In this document: positions 28,892 through 37,077 of the stretch, piece after piece
Numbering within the stretch: position 1 is the first letter of the stretch
Layout: each line of letters begins with the position of its first letter
DNA from: an uncultured Collinsella sp.
GTDB lineage: Bacteria; Actinomycetota; Coriobacteriia; Coriobacteriales; Coriobacteriaceae
Direction of reading: 5' to 3'
Assembly (NCBI GenBank): GCA_934654625.1
Contig: CAKUGM010000001.1
Coordinates: 241,744 to 305,743, forward strand
DNA: 64,000 bases
Notes under the pieces: generated by a model
Told to the model about the DNA's origin: nothing
Databases searched by the model: none
Seen by the model: only the letters and a program-made list of their open reading frames with translations
Program-made: the position numbers and the translations under genes

Positions 28892-30004
28892 ATGTCTCAA
28901 CAGTCTGCACCGCGTGACGCCGCCGAGGCAGCTCGCGCCGCCTTCGCTTCGGTCGAGGGCAAGCCGTTTCCCGACGATATCTTCACGGCTCCTCAGCTAA
29001 GGTGGGCCGTTATCGGCTGCGGCGTGATTGCCAACCAGATGGCCGCTACGCTCGAACTCGCCGGCCGCAAGCTCGATGGCATCTACAACCGTACGCATGA
29101 GAAGGCAGTCGCTTTTGCCGAGAAGTACGGTGTGGCCCGCGTATACGATACGCTTGAGGAGCTCTGCGCCGACCCCAATATCGATGCCGTGTACATTACC
29201 ACGCCGCATAACACCCATATCACGTACCTGCGCGCCGCGCTTTCTGCCGGCAAACACGTGCTGTGCGAGAAGGCGATTACCCTCAATTCCGAGGAGCTCA
29301 ACGAGGCGCGCGCAATTGCCGATGAGCATGGCGTGCAGCTCATCGACGCGACGACCATCCTGCACATGCCACTCTACCGCGAGCTCATTCGCCGTGCCGA
29401 GAAAGACGAGTTCGGCAACATGAGCATCGCCCAGGTGAGCTTTGGCAGCTATAAGGATTTTGATCCCGAGAATCGCTTCTACAATCCGCGCCTGGCCGGT
29501 GGCGCCATGCTCGACATCGGTGTGTATGCCCTCACTATGGCGCGCATGTTCATGCTTTCGCAGCCCGAGGATGTCGTCTCCATCGCCAATGCTTGCAACA
29601 CCGGCGTGGACGTGACGAGCGGCATTGTGATGCGCAACCCTGATATGCAGATGGCCGTGATCTCGCTCACGCTTCATTCCAAGCAGCCCAAGCGCGCCGT
29701 GCTTTCGTTTGAGAATTGCTACATCGAGGTTACGGACTATCCGCGCGCCGACCGCGCCACCATCGTGTGGACGGCTACGGGCGAGCGCGAGGAGGTCCAT
29801 GTGGGCGAGGAGGCCTATGCCCTTGCCTACGAGGTGGCCGACCTCGAGAAGGCCGTTGCAGGTGACCGCGTGGAAGACGCGATGATCGTCTTTGCGGCCG
29901 ACGTTATGGATCTGATGACGCAGCTGCGTCGCACCTGGCGCATCTACTATCCGGAGGAAGCCGAGCTGGCAGCTGCCGCTGGCTGCCGCGTGGCTGGAGA
30001 GTAG
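28892..30004 (+). CDS. Gfo/Idh/MocA family oxidoreductase
   Basis: A 370-residue NAD(P)-dependent oxidoreductase. It has an N-terminal extension of about 35 residues, then the Rossmann motif WAVIGCGVIANQM. The EKA motif of the family appears as HVLCEKAITLNSEEL, with the lysine that is usually catalytic. The C-terminal alpha/beta domain includes GGAMLDIGVYALTMARMF. Substrates in this family are sugars, inositols and similar polyols; none can be assigned here. The start ATG follows GAGGAG. Confidence 0.88.
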   Translation: MSQQSAPRDAAEAARAAFASVEGKPFPDDIFTAPQLRWAVIGCGVIANQMAATLELAGRKLDGIYNRTHEKAVAFAEKYGVARVYDTLEELCADPNIDAVYITTPHNTHITYLRAALSAGKHVLCEKAITLNSEELNEARAIADEHGVQLIDATTILHMPLYRELIRRAEKDEFGNMSIAQVSFGSYKDFDPENRFYNPRLAGGAMLDIGVYALTMARMFMLSQPEDVVSIANACNTGVDVTSGIVMRNPDMQMAVISLTLHSKQPKRAVLSFENCYIEVTDYPRADRATIVWTATGEREEVHVGEEAYALAYEVADLEKAVAGDRVEDAMIVFAADVMDLMTQLRRTWRIYYPEEAELAAAAGCRVAGE

Positions 30005-30099
30005 GTCTCATCTGTCGGGGGCGCCTGCCGCCGTGTTTGACTTGCGCGGCCCGGTGCACCCGGTGCCCACGTTGCGGCCGCTGGCGCTCCTGTGCCCAA

Positions 30100-30184
30100 C
30101 CTTTTTCTAAATGAAGCAATAAATCCCATTTAGAGCCGTGGTTTGGCTTCTAAATGGGATTTTCTGCTTCATTTAGGTTGTGAG
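30100..30184. repeat. 85-bp palindromic repeat, copy 1
   Basis: This is identical to 31494-31578 except at two positions. Internally an outer 12-bp stem (CTAAATGAAGCA / TGCTTCATTTAG) encloses a 14-bp stem (AAATCCCATTTAGA / TCTAAATGGGATTT) plus GCC/GGC, with a small apical loop. The heptamer CTAAATG or its complement occurs four times in alternating orientation. It lies 95 bases after the oxidoreductase gene. It is either a small mobile/REP-like element or a terminator-like structure. Confidence 0.85.
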
Positions 30185-30483
30185 ATTGTTGCCAGGGTAA
30201 GGGATAGATTTGGAGTTGGCTGCCTGAGGGTATCTGGGGCGGTGCGGGGTTGGCGTGCGACTGTTGAAAACCTCTCATCGCTGCCTGGCGCTTCTGTTGA
30301 TAACTGACCAGTTGGGCTTGATGGAGATGCCACTCGTGGCGCAAATCGACCGTTTGCTGATTCCTCTTTTTGTTTCACAAGGAAATAGGCGTCTGACCTG
30401 CCCTGTTAGATTGCGGGGGAGATTGACATACCTAACAAAAGGACGTTCTTCTTGCTAGCTTTGTTGCAGCAGAAGGAGGTTCC
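30185..30483 (+). other. Gene-free stretch upstream of the AbiEi-like gene
   Basis: About 300 bases with lower GC than the surroundings. It contains a TTGACA hexamer at about 30426 without a matching -10 box at normal spacing, and an AGAAGGAGG ribosome-binding site at its end. I see no reading frame worth calling. Confidence 0.5.
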
Positions 30484-31467
30484 ATGAAGCGTACCGCATG
30501 TGGCGAAGAACTTGAAAGACTTTTTGAGGAGTCTGAGGAGAAGCAGCGCTGCCTGTACCCGAATTCGTGCAGTGTGGAAAAGGCCCTCTTGCGTCGCGTC
30601 GAGGCAGAGGAAGCGTATAGTCCGTATCCGGGTCTTTTTGAACGTTCTTGTTGGTCAGGACAAGAGTATCGCCGTGTGGTTGCGACTCGTGTCGTCAAAA
30701 CGCTCGCGGAGCTGCATCCCGAATGGATCTTTACGTCCTTTTCCGCGGCACTTATGTATGGGTTATGGGTTCCATACAGCCGTCTCAATCCGATTCGAAT
30801 ATGCGCGCCCGGCGCCCCATATCGACGCCGCTCTAAGCATCTTTGGGTATCGCGTCTCGCGCCGATCGGTGTCCATTTGGAAGGAGGGGTAAACGTTACG
30901 GGGCTTTGCCAGACGCTTTTGGAGTCTGCTCTCGATGCCCCTGTTCACCTTGCGCTGCCTACGATTGACAGCGCGCTGAGATATCTGCTCATATCGCGAG
31001 AAGACTTGCTTGAATGCGCGCAGCGCGAGGGATATCGACGCCGTGGTATCGGGCGTGCTCGCGCAGCTTTTGCCCATGCCGATGGAGAATCTGAAAATGG
31101 TGGCGAATCGATGGTTCGCGGCATAATTATCGAGCTGGGATTTATGCCTCCGACGATGCTCCAGGTCGAGTTGCCCGATCCGTTGAACCAGGGTCATGTG
31201 TACCGCGTCGACATGCTGTGGGAGTTCGACGACGGCAGGTGCGTAATCGGCGAAATTGACGGCGCGAGGAAGTACAAGGATGCCGATTGCCTGAAGGGGA
31301 AAACGACCCAGGATGTTCTTGTTGAAGAGCGCCAAAGGGAATCTCGACTCACAGCCCTCGGCATGCCTGTTATGCGCATCCTCGTCCGCCAGATATTTGA
31401 GCCGGACTATATGGAGTCTTTGCTCGGGGCTTTTGGAATTCCTCGCATCGGTCCCGGGGTGCGATAG
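30484..31467 (+). CDS. AbiEi/DUF559-like putative nuclease or antitoxin
   Basis: A 327-residue protein. The ATG at 30484 follows AGAAGGAGG. The middle segment FTSFSAALMYGLWVP (83-97) resembles the AbiEi-type antitoxin fold common in Actinobacteria. The C-terminal part looks like a DUF559/VSR-like PD-(D/E)xK nuclease: GGESMVRGIIIELGF (207-220) with Glu208, YRVDMLW with Asp243, and IGEIDG with Glu257 and Asp259. No helix-turn-helix and no partner toxin are adjacent. It is a lone gene bracketed by two 85-bp repeats and has a different base composition from its neighbours, which suggests acquisition. Defence, toxin-antitoxin or mobile cargo roles are inference. Confidence 0.65.
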   Translation: MKRTACGEELERLFEESEEKQRCLYPNSCSVEKALLRRVEAEEAYSPYPGLFERSCWSGQEYRRVVATRVVKTLAELHPEWIFTSFSAALMYGLWVPYSRLNPIRICAPGAPYRRRSKHLWVSRLAPIGVHLEGGVNVTGLCQTLLESALDAPVHLALPTIDSALRYLLISREDLLECAQREGYRRRGIGRARAAFAHADGESENGGESMVRGIIIELGFMPPTMLQVELPDPLNQGHVYRVDMLWEFDDGRCVIGEIDGARKYKDADCLKGKTTQDVLVEERQRESRLTALGMPVMRILVRQIFEPDYMESLLGAFGIPRIGPGVR

Positions 31468-31493
31468 GGTAGTTTGCTGCCCAGAACCTAGAG

Positions 31494-31578
31494 CCTTTTT
31501 CTAAATGAAGCAATAAATCCCATTTAGAGCCGTAGTTTGGCTTCTAAATGGGATTTTCTGCTTCATTTAGGTTTTGAG
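31494..31578. repeat. 85-bp palindromic repeat, copy 2
   Basis: The second copy of the element at 30100-30184, same orientation, two substitutions. It lies 26 bases after the AbiEi-like gene and 46 bases beyond the 3' end of the convergent dehydrogenase gene. The two copies form direct repeats about 1.4 kb apart. Confidence 0.85.
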
Positions 31579-31624
31579 GAACGCCGGCGAGGCGCCGTGA
31601 TGGCTACGAAGGGTCGATGCCCGT

Positions 31625-32578
31625 TTACCACCAGGTGAGCTGGGCGATGTTGTCGCGGATGTGCTGGCAGCTCTTATGGAATCCTTCGAGCTCGGCATCG
31701 GAGAGGTCGAGGGTGTAGACCTGCTCGATGCCCTCGGCACCGATCACACAGGGCAGCGACGTGAAGATGCCCTCTTCGCCATACTGGCCGCACATGAGGG
31801 TGGATGCAGAAAGCACGGCGTGCTCGTTGTGCAGCACGGCCGCGCAGACGCGTGCGGCGGAATTGGCCACGGCGTACTCAGTGCAGCCCTTGCCCTCGTA
31901 AGTCACATAGCCGCCCTTGCGTGCAAGCTCCTCGACCTCTGCCTGGTCAAAGCCGTATTGATCGGGGTATTCGCGCGCAAGTTCGGAAAGTGGCTTGCCG
32001 GCGATGGTCGCGGCCTTCCAAGCGGCAATCTGGCTAAATCCATGCTCGCCGATCATATAAGCGTCGATGGATTTGGGGCTGATGCCGCATTTCTTGGAGA
32101 TCTCGGAATGCAGACGTGCGGAATCCAGGCCGCAGCCCGAGCCGATGATCTTCTTGGGGTCATAATCGGTCAGATGCCAGATGGTCGTGCATACCACGTC
32201 GCAGGGGTTTGCAATGGACACCCAGATGCCATCGAAGCCGGCATCGACGATGCGGTTGGCGAAGGAGCGGGCGGAGTCGGTGGTGCAGAACAGCTCTCCG
32301 TCGCGGTTGCCTGCCGCCATAGCCACGTTGCCCGCGGCGTTGACGATGATGTCGCACGAGGCGAGCTCCTCGTAGTGATCGCCTACGTTGACGATTTTGG
32401 TGTTGAAGGGCACGAAGGTAAGGGAGTCATGCAAGTCCTGGGTTTCGGACAGGACCTTTTGCGCCTTGACGTCGCAAAGATAGAGTTCGTCGACCAAGCC
32501 CTGCAGAAGCAAGCTGTTGGCGACGTGTGCGCCAACGTGTCCCAAACCGAGGATACCGACTTTACGTGCTGATGCCAT
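31625..32578 (-). CDS. L-2-hydroxyacid dehydrogenase (lactate/malate dehydrogenase family, HicDH-like)
   Basis: A 317-residue NAD-dependent dehydrogenase. The ATG at 32578 is chosen because the product then starts at the Rossmann fold (KVGILGLGHVGAHVANSL); AAAGG lies upstream. The catalytic histidine is in IGEHGFSQI. The specificity loop reads AGNVAMAAGNRDG. The position that is Gln in lactate and Arg in malate dehydrogenase is Ala here, so neither substrate fits well. Branched or bulky 2-oxoacids, as for L-2-hydroxyisocaproate dehydrogenase, are more likely. This could dispose of reducing power during amino-acid fermentation. Confidence 0.82.
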   Translation of the reverse strand: MASARKVGILGLGHVGAHVANSLLLQGLVDELYLCDVKAQKVLSETQDLHDSLTFVPFNTKIVNVGDHYEELASCDIIVNAAGNVAMAAGNRDGELFCTTDSARSFANRIVDAGFDGIWVSIANPCDVVCTTIWHLTDYDPKKIIGSGCGLDSARLHSEISKKCGISPKSIDAYMIGEHGFSQIAAWKAATIAGKPLSELAREYPDQYGFDQAEVEELARKGGYVTYEGKGCTEYAVANSAARVCAAVLHNEHAVLSASTLMCGQYGEEGIFTSLPCVIGAEGIEQVYTLDLSDAELEGFHKSCQHIRDNIAQLTWW

Positions 32579-32624
32579 AGTGGTAAGCCTTTCTGCGAGC
32601 GAATAGTTCGCCCATTGTAGTTCT

Positions 32625-33188
32625 ATGGCGATAAAAGAGAGCGGTGATTGTGCGATGTACGGCCCGCGTGCACATAACGTAACAATTGAGAGTCTGGCGC
32701 AGCTGATTTTGGCCGACTCCGTGCGCGTGGACGCGGCGTGCGCGGCTCGTGTCCTGGGCACAATTATGGAGGGCCATATCGAGGTGGGGGATGCCTCGCA
32801 CTATATCTATCATTTTGCGCGCAAGCAGGGCTGGGATATTCCGGCATACCCTCTGGCGGGATGCGGCGAAATCAAGCGCTTCTTTGCTGAGCAAGGCGTG
32901 AGTGATGTGCCTTCTTGGTATGAAAAGATCGGCGTCGAGCCTGAGCGTGCCAAGCGTTTGTATGGAAACACGCTGGTGGCGGTGTGCGGCCCCGACTATC
33001 GTCACGTGGCTTTTATCTTGGACGGGCGCTACCATGCACACGATGCGGGTTTTACTGATCTTGTGCACAGCGGAGTGATCGAGAATATGGCTGCGCGCCC
33101 AGATACGACGCAGGTGCTCGCGCAGCTTACCGATCGCATCCTTGCATTCGAGCTTCGTGGCGATACAAATGGACTTCCCGCCTTTTAG
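32625..33188 (+). CDS. Hypothetical protein, 187 residues
   Basis: A protein I do not recognise. Two starts are possible, ATG 32625 and ATG 32655; neither has a strong ribosome-binding site, so the N-terminus is uncertain. The product is soluble, with a helical first half (SLAQLILADSVRVDAACAARVLG) and a more beta-like second half (TLVAVCGPDYRHVAFILDG). There is no membrane segment or clear catalytic motif. It is divergent from the dehydrogenase and upstream of metA, from which it is separated by 127 bases. Confidence 0.65.
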   Translation: MAIKESGDCAMYGPRAHNVTIESLAQLILADSVRVDAACAARVLGTIMEGHIEVGDASHYIYHFARKQGWDIPAYPLAGCGEIKRFFAEQGVSDVPSWYEKIGVEPERAKRLYGNTLVAVCGPDYRHVAFILDGRYHAHDAGFTDLVHSGVIENMAARPDTTQVLAQLTDRILAFELRGDTNGLPAF

Positions 33189-33315
33189 GTATGAAGTGCG
33201 CGCAACGTTGGCGGTTTTAATTTGCCGCGTCGGGGTGCACGGCGCGCGTGCCACGGTACAATCAAAACCATGACGCACGTGCCGTTGTGTATGTGGATGA
33301 AGGAGTGTATACGTC

Positions 33316-34236
33316 ATGCCGATTAGAATTCCCGATGCTCTGCCCGCAACCGAGATTCTCGAGGGCGAGAACATCTTTGTCATGACGGAGTTTCGCGCTC
33401 TTCACCAGGACATTCGTCCTTTGCGCGTGTTGATTTTGAACCTCATGCCCACCAAGATCGCCACCGAGACCCAGCTTATGCGCAAGCTCTCCAACACGCC
33501 GTTGCAGATTCAGGTGGATCTGCTGCGTACCAAGAGCCATGAGGCGACGCATGTGTCGGCGGGGCATTTGGAGACGTTCTACCGCACCTTTGAGGATATC
33601 GAAAACGAGCACTATGATGGCCTGATTATTACCGGGGCCCCCGTTGAGCTCATGGAGTTCGAAGAGGTGGATTATTGGGACGAGCTCTGCCGCATCATGG
33701 ATTGGTCGAGTACGCACGTGCATTCGACGCTGCATATCTGCTGGGGCGCGCAGGCGGGTTTGTACTACCACTACGGTATTCAGAAGTATCGTCTGCCCAA
33801 AAAGGCATCGGGCGTTTTCGAGCATCGTTTGCTTAAGCCGAGAAGTCCGCTTGTGAGGGGCTTTGACGATCGCTTCTACGCGGTTCACTCGCGCAATACC
33901 GATGTGAGGATCGAGGACGTAGAGGCTGTGGACGACCTTGAGGTCGTTGCCGTGTCGGACGAGGTGGGCCTCTACATTGTAAAGTCGGTCGATAGCCGTC
34001 GCTTCTTTGTGTTTGGCCATCCCGAGTACGATACCGATACCCTCAAGCTCGAGTACGAGCGCGACGTCAAGCGTGGTATCGACCCCGAGGTCCCAGCGAA
34101 CTACTTCCCGGATGACGATCCCACCCGCGCTCCACTGAACATCTGGCGCTCCCAAGCCCAGCTCTTCTACACCAACTGGCTGAACTACTACGTCTACCAG
34201 ACCACCCCTTACGATTTGGAAAAAGTAGGCGAGTAA
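33316..34236 (+). CDS. metA: Homoserine O-acetyltransferase of the MetA family
   Basis: A 306-residue enzyme that acylates homoserine, the committed step of methionine synthesis. The catalytic cysteine is Cys142 ([12 protein letters not shown]). His235 and Glu237 are in FGHPEYD. The residue at position 111 is Glu ([17 protein letters not shown]). In characterised MetA enzymes Glu111 gives acetyl-CoA preference while Gly111 gives succinyl-CoA. The protein should therefore be an acetyltransferase despite its usual name. A GAAGGAGTG site lies upstream of the ATG. No SAM riboswitch or other leader structure was seen. Confidence 0.93.
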   Translation: MPIRIPDALPATEILEGENIFVMTEFRALHQDIRPLRVLILNLMPTKIATETQLMRKLSNTPLQIQVDLLRTKSHEATHVSAGHLETFYRTFEDIENEHYDGLIITGAPVELMEFEEVDYWDELCRIMDWSSTHVHSTLHICWGAQAGLYYHYGIQKYRLPKKASGVFEHRLLKPRSPLVRGFDDRFYAVHSRNTDVRIEDVEAVDDLEVVAVSDEVGLYIVKSVDSRRFFVFGHPEYDTDTLKLEYERDVKRGIDPEVPANYFPDDDPTRAPLNIWRSQAQLFYTNWLNYYVYQTTPYDLEKVGE

Positions 34237-34294
34237 ACTTTCAAGCCCGGCGACCCTCCAAAGCGTGCCCCTGCAGGCGCGACTACGTTACCCT

Positions 34295-34426
34295 GGCGTC
34301 CCCGCACGGCCTGCCCCTGAAAACATTCCGCAGACAAGAATCCCCCTGCTCATAGCCCCGAAGGAGCATGAGCAGGGGGATTCATTTGTCGAGGACGTTT
34401 TCAGGGGCAGGCCGTGCGGGGACGCC
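34295..34426. repeat. 132-bp nested palindrome between metA and thrB
   Basis: Outer arms of 30 bp (34295-34324 and 34397-34426) are perfect reverse complements and GC-rich. Inside, 16-bp arms (34338-34353 and 34368-34382, GAATCCCCCTGCTCAT with its complement, closing at 34383) form a second stem. GACAA/TTGTC add pairs between the two. The apical loop is 14 bases. It separates the 3' ends of two convergent genes and could terminate transcription from both sides, although there is no long U run. The length and perfection exceed an ordinary terminator. Confidence 0.9.
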
Positions 34427-34444
34427 CGCAACAAGGACGCGCGC

Positions 34445-35326
34445 CTACAGGTACTCGATTTGTGCGCCATCCGTGTCGCACGTCAAAATATGCGTCTCGC
34501 ACTCGGGGAAGCGCTCACGCAGACGGACTTGCAGGAACTTGGCCACGATGGTGTCGTCGGTCACGGCCATAAGGGTCGAGCCAGAGCCCGAGATCCACAT
34601 GGTCTTGGCGCCGCCCGTCAGGCAGGTTTCGCGAATGGCGTCGTAATCGGGGATGAGCGCACGGCGGTAGGGCTCCTGCAGACGATCGTCGTTGGAAGCG
34701 GCAATCAGATCGAGGTCGCCCATCTCCAGGCCGCGCGTGAGGCCGGCGATGCGTCCCATCTGCCAAACGGCGGTGGACAGCGGCACCTCTTGCGGAACAA
34801 CCTTGCGTGCGTCGCTCGTGTGCACCTCGTACGGAGGGATGATGGTGATGAAACGCAGACGCTTGCTCACCTCGTAGCGCAGGCAGCGGGGAAGCTCGCC
34901 TTCCGGCGTGAAGGAGCAGACGGCTGCACCCAGGATGGCGGGCGCCACATTGTCGGGATGGCCCTCCACGGCGGTGGCGATGGCCACGAGCTCCTCGCGG
35001 GTGACGGTGTGGCCGGTGAGCGCCGCGGCGCCCATGATGCCAGCGACCACGCAGGTGGAGCTCGAGCCCAGGCCGCGGGCGACGGGCACCTCGGTGGAGA
35101 TGTCGATGGAGACGGGGAAGGTCTCCTCGCCCCACTCGGCAAGGGCATTCACGAAGCTCTCGTAGACAAGGTTGTCTTCGTTTTGGAATTGCTCGGGGCA
35201 ACCCGTGATGGTGAGGGTCTCGGCACGATCGAACGTGAAGTGCGAGTACAGTGAGACGGCCATGCCCAGGGTATCGTAGCCGATGCCCAGGTTTGCGCTG
35301 GTGGCGGGTACCGTGATGCGAATCAT
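34445..35326 (-). CDS. thrB: Homoserine kinase
   Basis: A 293-residue GHMP kinase that phosphorylates homoserine for threonine synthesis. It has the N-terminal PATSANLGIGYDTLG motif, the ATP-binding loop VPVARGLGSSS and the C-terminal GSGSTLMAV motif. The ATG at 35326 has GGAGG just inside the 3' end of thrC. The gap to thrC is only 5 bases, so the two form an operon, thrC first. Confidence 0.96.
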   Translation of the reverse strand: MIRITVPATSANLGIGYDTLGMAVSLYSHFTFDRAETLTITGCPEQFQNEDNLVYESFVNALAEWGEETFPVSIDISTEVPVARGLGSSSTCVVAGIMGAAALTGHTVTREELVAIATAVEGHPDNVAPAILGAAVCSFTPEGELPRCLRYEVSKRLRFITIIPPYEVHTSDARKVVPQEVPLSTAVWQMGRIAGLTRGLEMGDLDLIAASNDDRLQEPYRRALIPDYDAIRETCLTGGAKTMWISGSGSTLMAVTDDTIVAKFLQVRLRERFPECETHILTCDTDGAQIEYL

Positions 35327-35331
35327 GAGGG

Positions 35332-36846
35332 CTATGCCTCCTCGGCGATGCGACTGGCGGCCTGCTCGACATAGGAACCCATGTCGGCCACGTCGACCAC
35401 GTCTTCAAAACGCACAGGCTTGGTCTTGAGCTCGGCGAGCTGCACGGGCGCGGTGGTGCCGGTATGCTTGGCGAGCACCTCCATGCAGGCAAAATCGTCG
35501 GGTGGGCAGAAGAGGCCCAGCGCCTCGGCCACGGCCTTGGGGAACTTATAGGGGCTTGCGGTGGAAAGCAGTACGCGGCAAGCGGTGCCCTCGACGGCGG
35601 CGGTCTGCTCCATCACGTGATAGCCGCAGGCGGTGTGCGGGTCGATCACGTAGCCGTTCTCGTCCCAGCAGCGACGAATGGCGGCTGCCACCTGGTCTTC
35701 GTCGGCCCAGCCGCCGTCAAAGACGGTGCGGATGCGCTCGAGAAGCTCGGCGGGAATCTGGTAGTTGCCCTCGTCGGTAAGCTTGGACATGAGGTCTGCT
35801 ACGAGCTCGCAGTCTCCCTCTGCCAGGTAGTACAGCATGCGCTCCAGGTTCGAGGAAACCAGGATGTCCATCGAGGGAGAAGTGGTGGTGTAGAAGGGGC
35901 GCTCGCGGTCGTAGGTGCCGGTTGCCAGGAAATCTGCCAGCACGTTGTTCTTGTCGGAGGCCACGAGGAGCTTGGCTACGGGCAGGCCCATGCGCTTGGC
36001 ATAGTAGCCGGCCAAGATATCGCCAAAGTTGCCGGTGGGTACGCAGAACTCAACGGCGTCGCCCACCTGGATGGCGCCTGCGCGCAGCAGCTGCGCATAA
36101 GCGGCAAAGTAGTAGACGACCTGCGGGACCAGACGGCCCACGTTGATGGAGTTCGCGGAGGAAAGAATCGTGCCGCCAGCGGCCAGGCGCTCGCCCAGCT
36201 CCTTGTTTGCAAAGATCTGCTTGACGGCGGTCTGCGCGTCGTCAAAATTGCCGCGCACGGCGCAGACGGCGACGTTGGCACCCTCCTGCGTGGACATCTG
36301 CAGATTCTGGACGTGGCTCACCTTGCCCTCGGGATAGAAGACGGTGATGCCGCAGCCCGGAGCGTCGGCGAATCCCGCGAGGGCTGCCTTGCCCGTATCG
36401 CCCGAGGTGGCGGTGACGATCATGATGCGCTCACCCTCGGCGCCCGCGGTGCGAGCCATAAGGCGAGGGAGCATCTGCAGGGCAACATCCTTGAACGCGC
36501 TCGTGGGGCCACCGAAGAGCTCCATAACATAGGTGGGGGTGCCGTCTGCATTGGGCGCCTGGGAGAGGGGGACGAGCGGAGTCACCTCGTTCGAAGCGAA
36601 GGTGCCGGTGTATGCCTCGTCCACACATGCGGCAATCTCGTCTGCGGAATAATCAGGCAGGAGCGCCCCCATGACCTCGCGGGCGAGCGTGGGGTAATCC
36701 TTGTTCGCCAGCGTGGAGATGTCGATGGTGGTGCCACCCAGGTCGTCGGACACAAACAGGCCGCCGTCCGGGGCGATGCCGCGGCGGATGGCCTCCTTGC
36801 TCGTAAAGGTTGGGGAAGCGGAACGTGTGCTATGGTAAAAACCCAT
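35332..36846 (-). CDS. thrC: Threonine synthase
   Basis: A 504-residue PLP enzyme converting O-phosphohomoserine to threonine. It is the longer, yeast/E. coli-like class, beginning MGFYHSTRSASPTFTSKEAI. The PLP lysine lies in FGGPTSAFKDVALQMLPRL, with a phosphate-binding ATSGDTGKAAL loop. An AAGGAGT site lies upstream. It is the first gene of the thrCB operon. It is divergent from lysC, with 231 bases between the starts. Confidence 0.96.
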   Translation of the reverse strand: MGFYHSTRSASPTFTSKEAIRRGIAPDGGLFVSDDLGGTTIDISTLANKDYPTLAREVMGALLPDYSADEIAACVDEAYTGTFASNEVTPLVPLSQAPNADGTPTYVMELFGGPTSAFKDVALQMLPRLMARTAGAEGERIMIVTATSGDTGKAALAGFADAPGCGITVFYPEGKVSHVQNLQMSTQEGANVAVCAVRGNFDDAQTAVKQIFANKELGERLAAGGTILSSANSINVGRLVPQVVYYFAAYAQLLRAGAIQVGDAVEFCVPTGNFGDILAGYYAKRMGLPVAKLLVASDKNNVLADFLATGTYDRERPFYTTTSPSMDILVSSNLERMLYYLAEGDCELVADLMSKLTDEGNYQIPAELLERIRTVFDGGWADEDQVAAAIRRCWDENGYVIDPHTACGYHVMEQTAAVEGTACRVLLSTASPYKFPKAVAEALGLFCPPDDFACMEVLAKHTGTTAPVQLAELKTKPVRFEDVVDVADMGSYVEQAASRIAEEA

Positions 36847-37077
36847 GTCGTCGACTCCTTGAAAGCCCAGGGCGTAACGTGTGCGCTCATGGTATCAGAA
36901 GCTTTTGGGCACATGGAGCCGCGGACCTCGGAGAACAGGCGCAGCACACAGGCCGTTTTTCTTTTGGAAACAATAGAGATACCCGCGACAACGTTCCAGG
37001 GTGTTTAGTAGACTTGCACCTACGATTATGGGCGCATCATCATTCGGTGCGTTCCTATCAGGAGGGTTTTAGTTCGT

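Noticed and set aside
30169-30378. Minus-strand frames between the first 85-bp repeat and the AbiEi-like gene, as a possible partner toxin
   Set aside because: They are short, have no ribosome-binding site and resemble no toxin family; I therefore report the gene as lacking a partner.
33189-33315. A possible SAM riboswitch or methionine T-box before metA
   Set aside because: The gap is only 127 bases and contains no recognisable core sequence or terminator.
34288-34470. Small frames inside the metA/thrB palindrome on both strands
   Set aside because: Their similarity to each other comes from the inverted arms; there is no ribosome-binding site or conserved product.
36847-37077. A possible lysine riboswitch upstream of lysC
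   Set aside because: The 231-base gap is shared with the divergent thrC start and shows no conserved riboswitch core or clear terminator/antiterminator pair.
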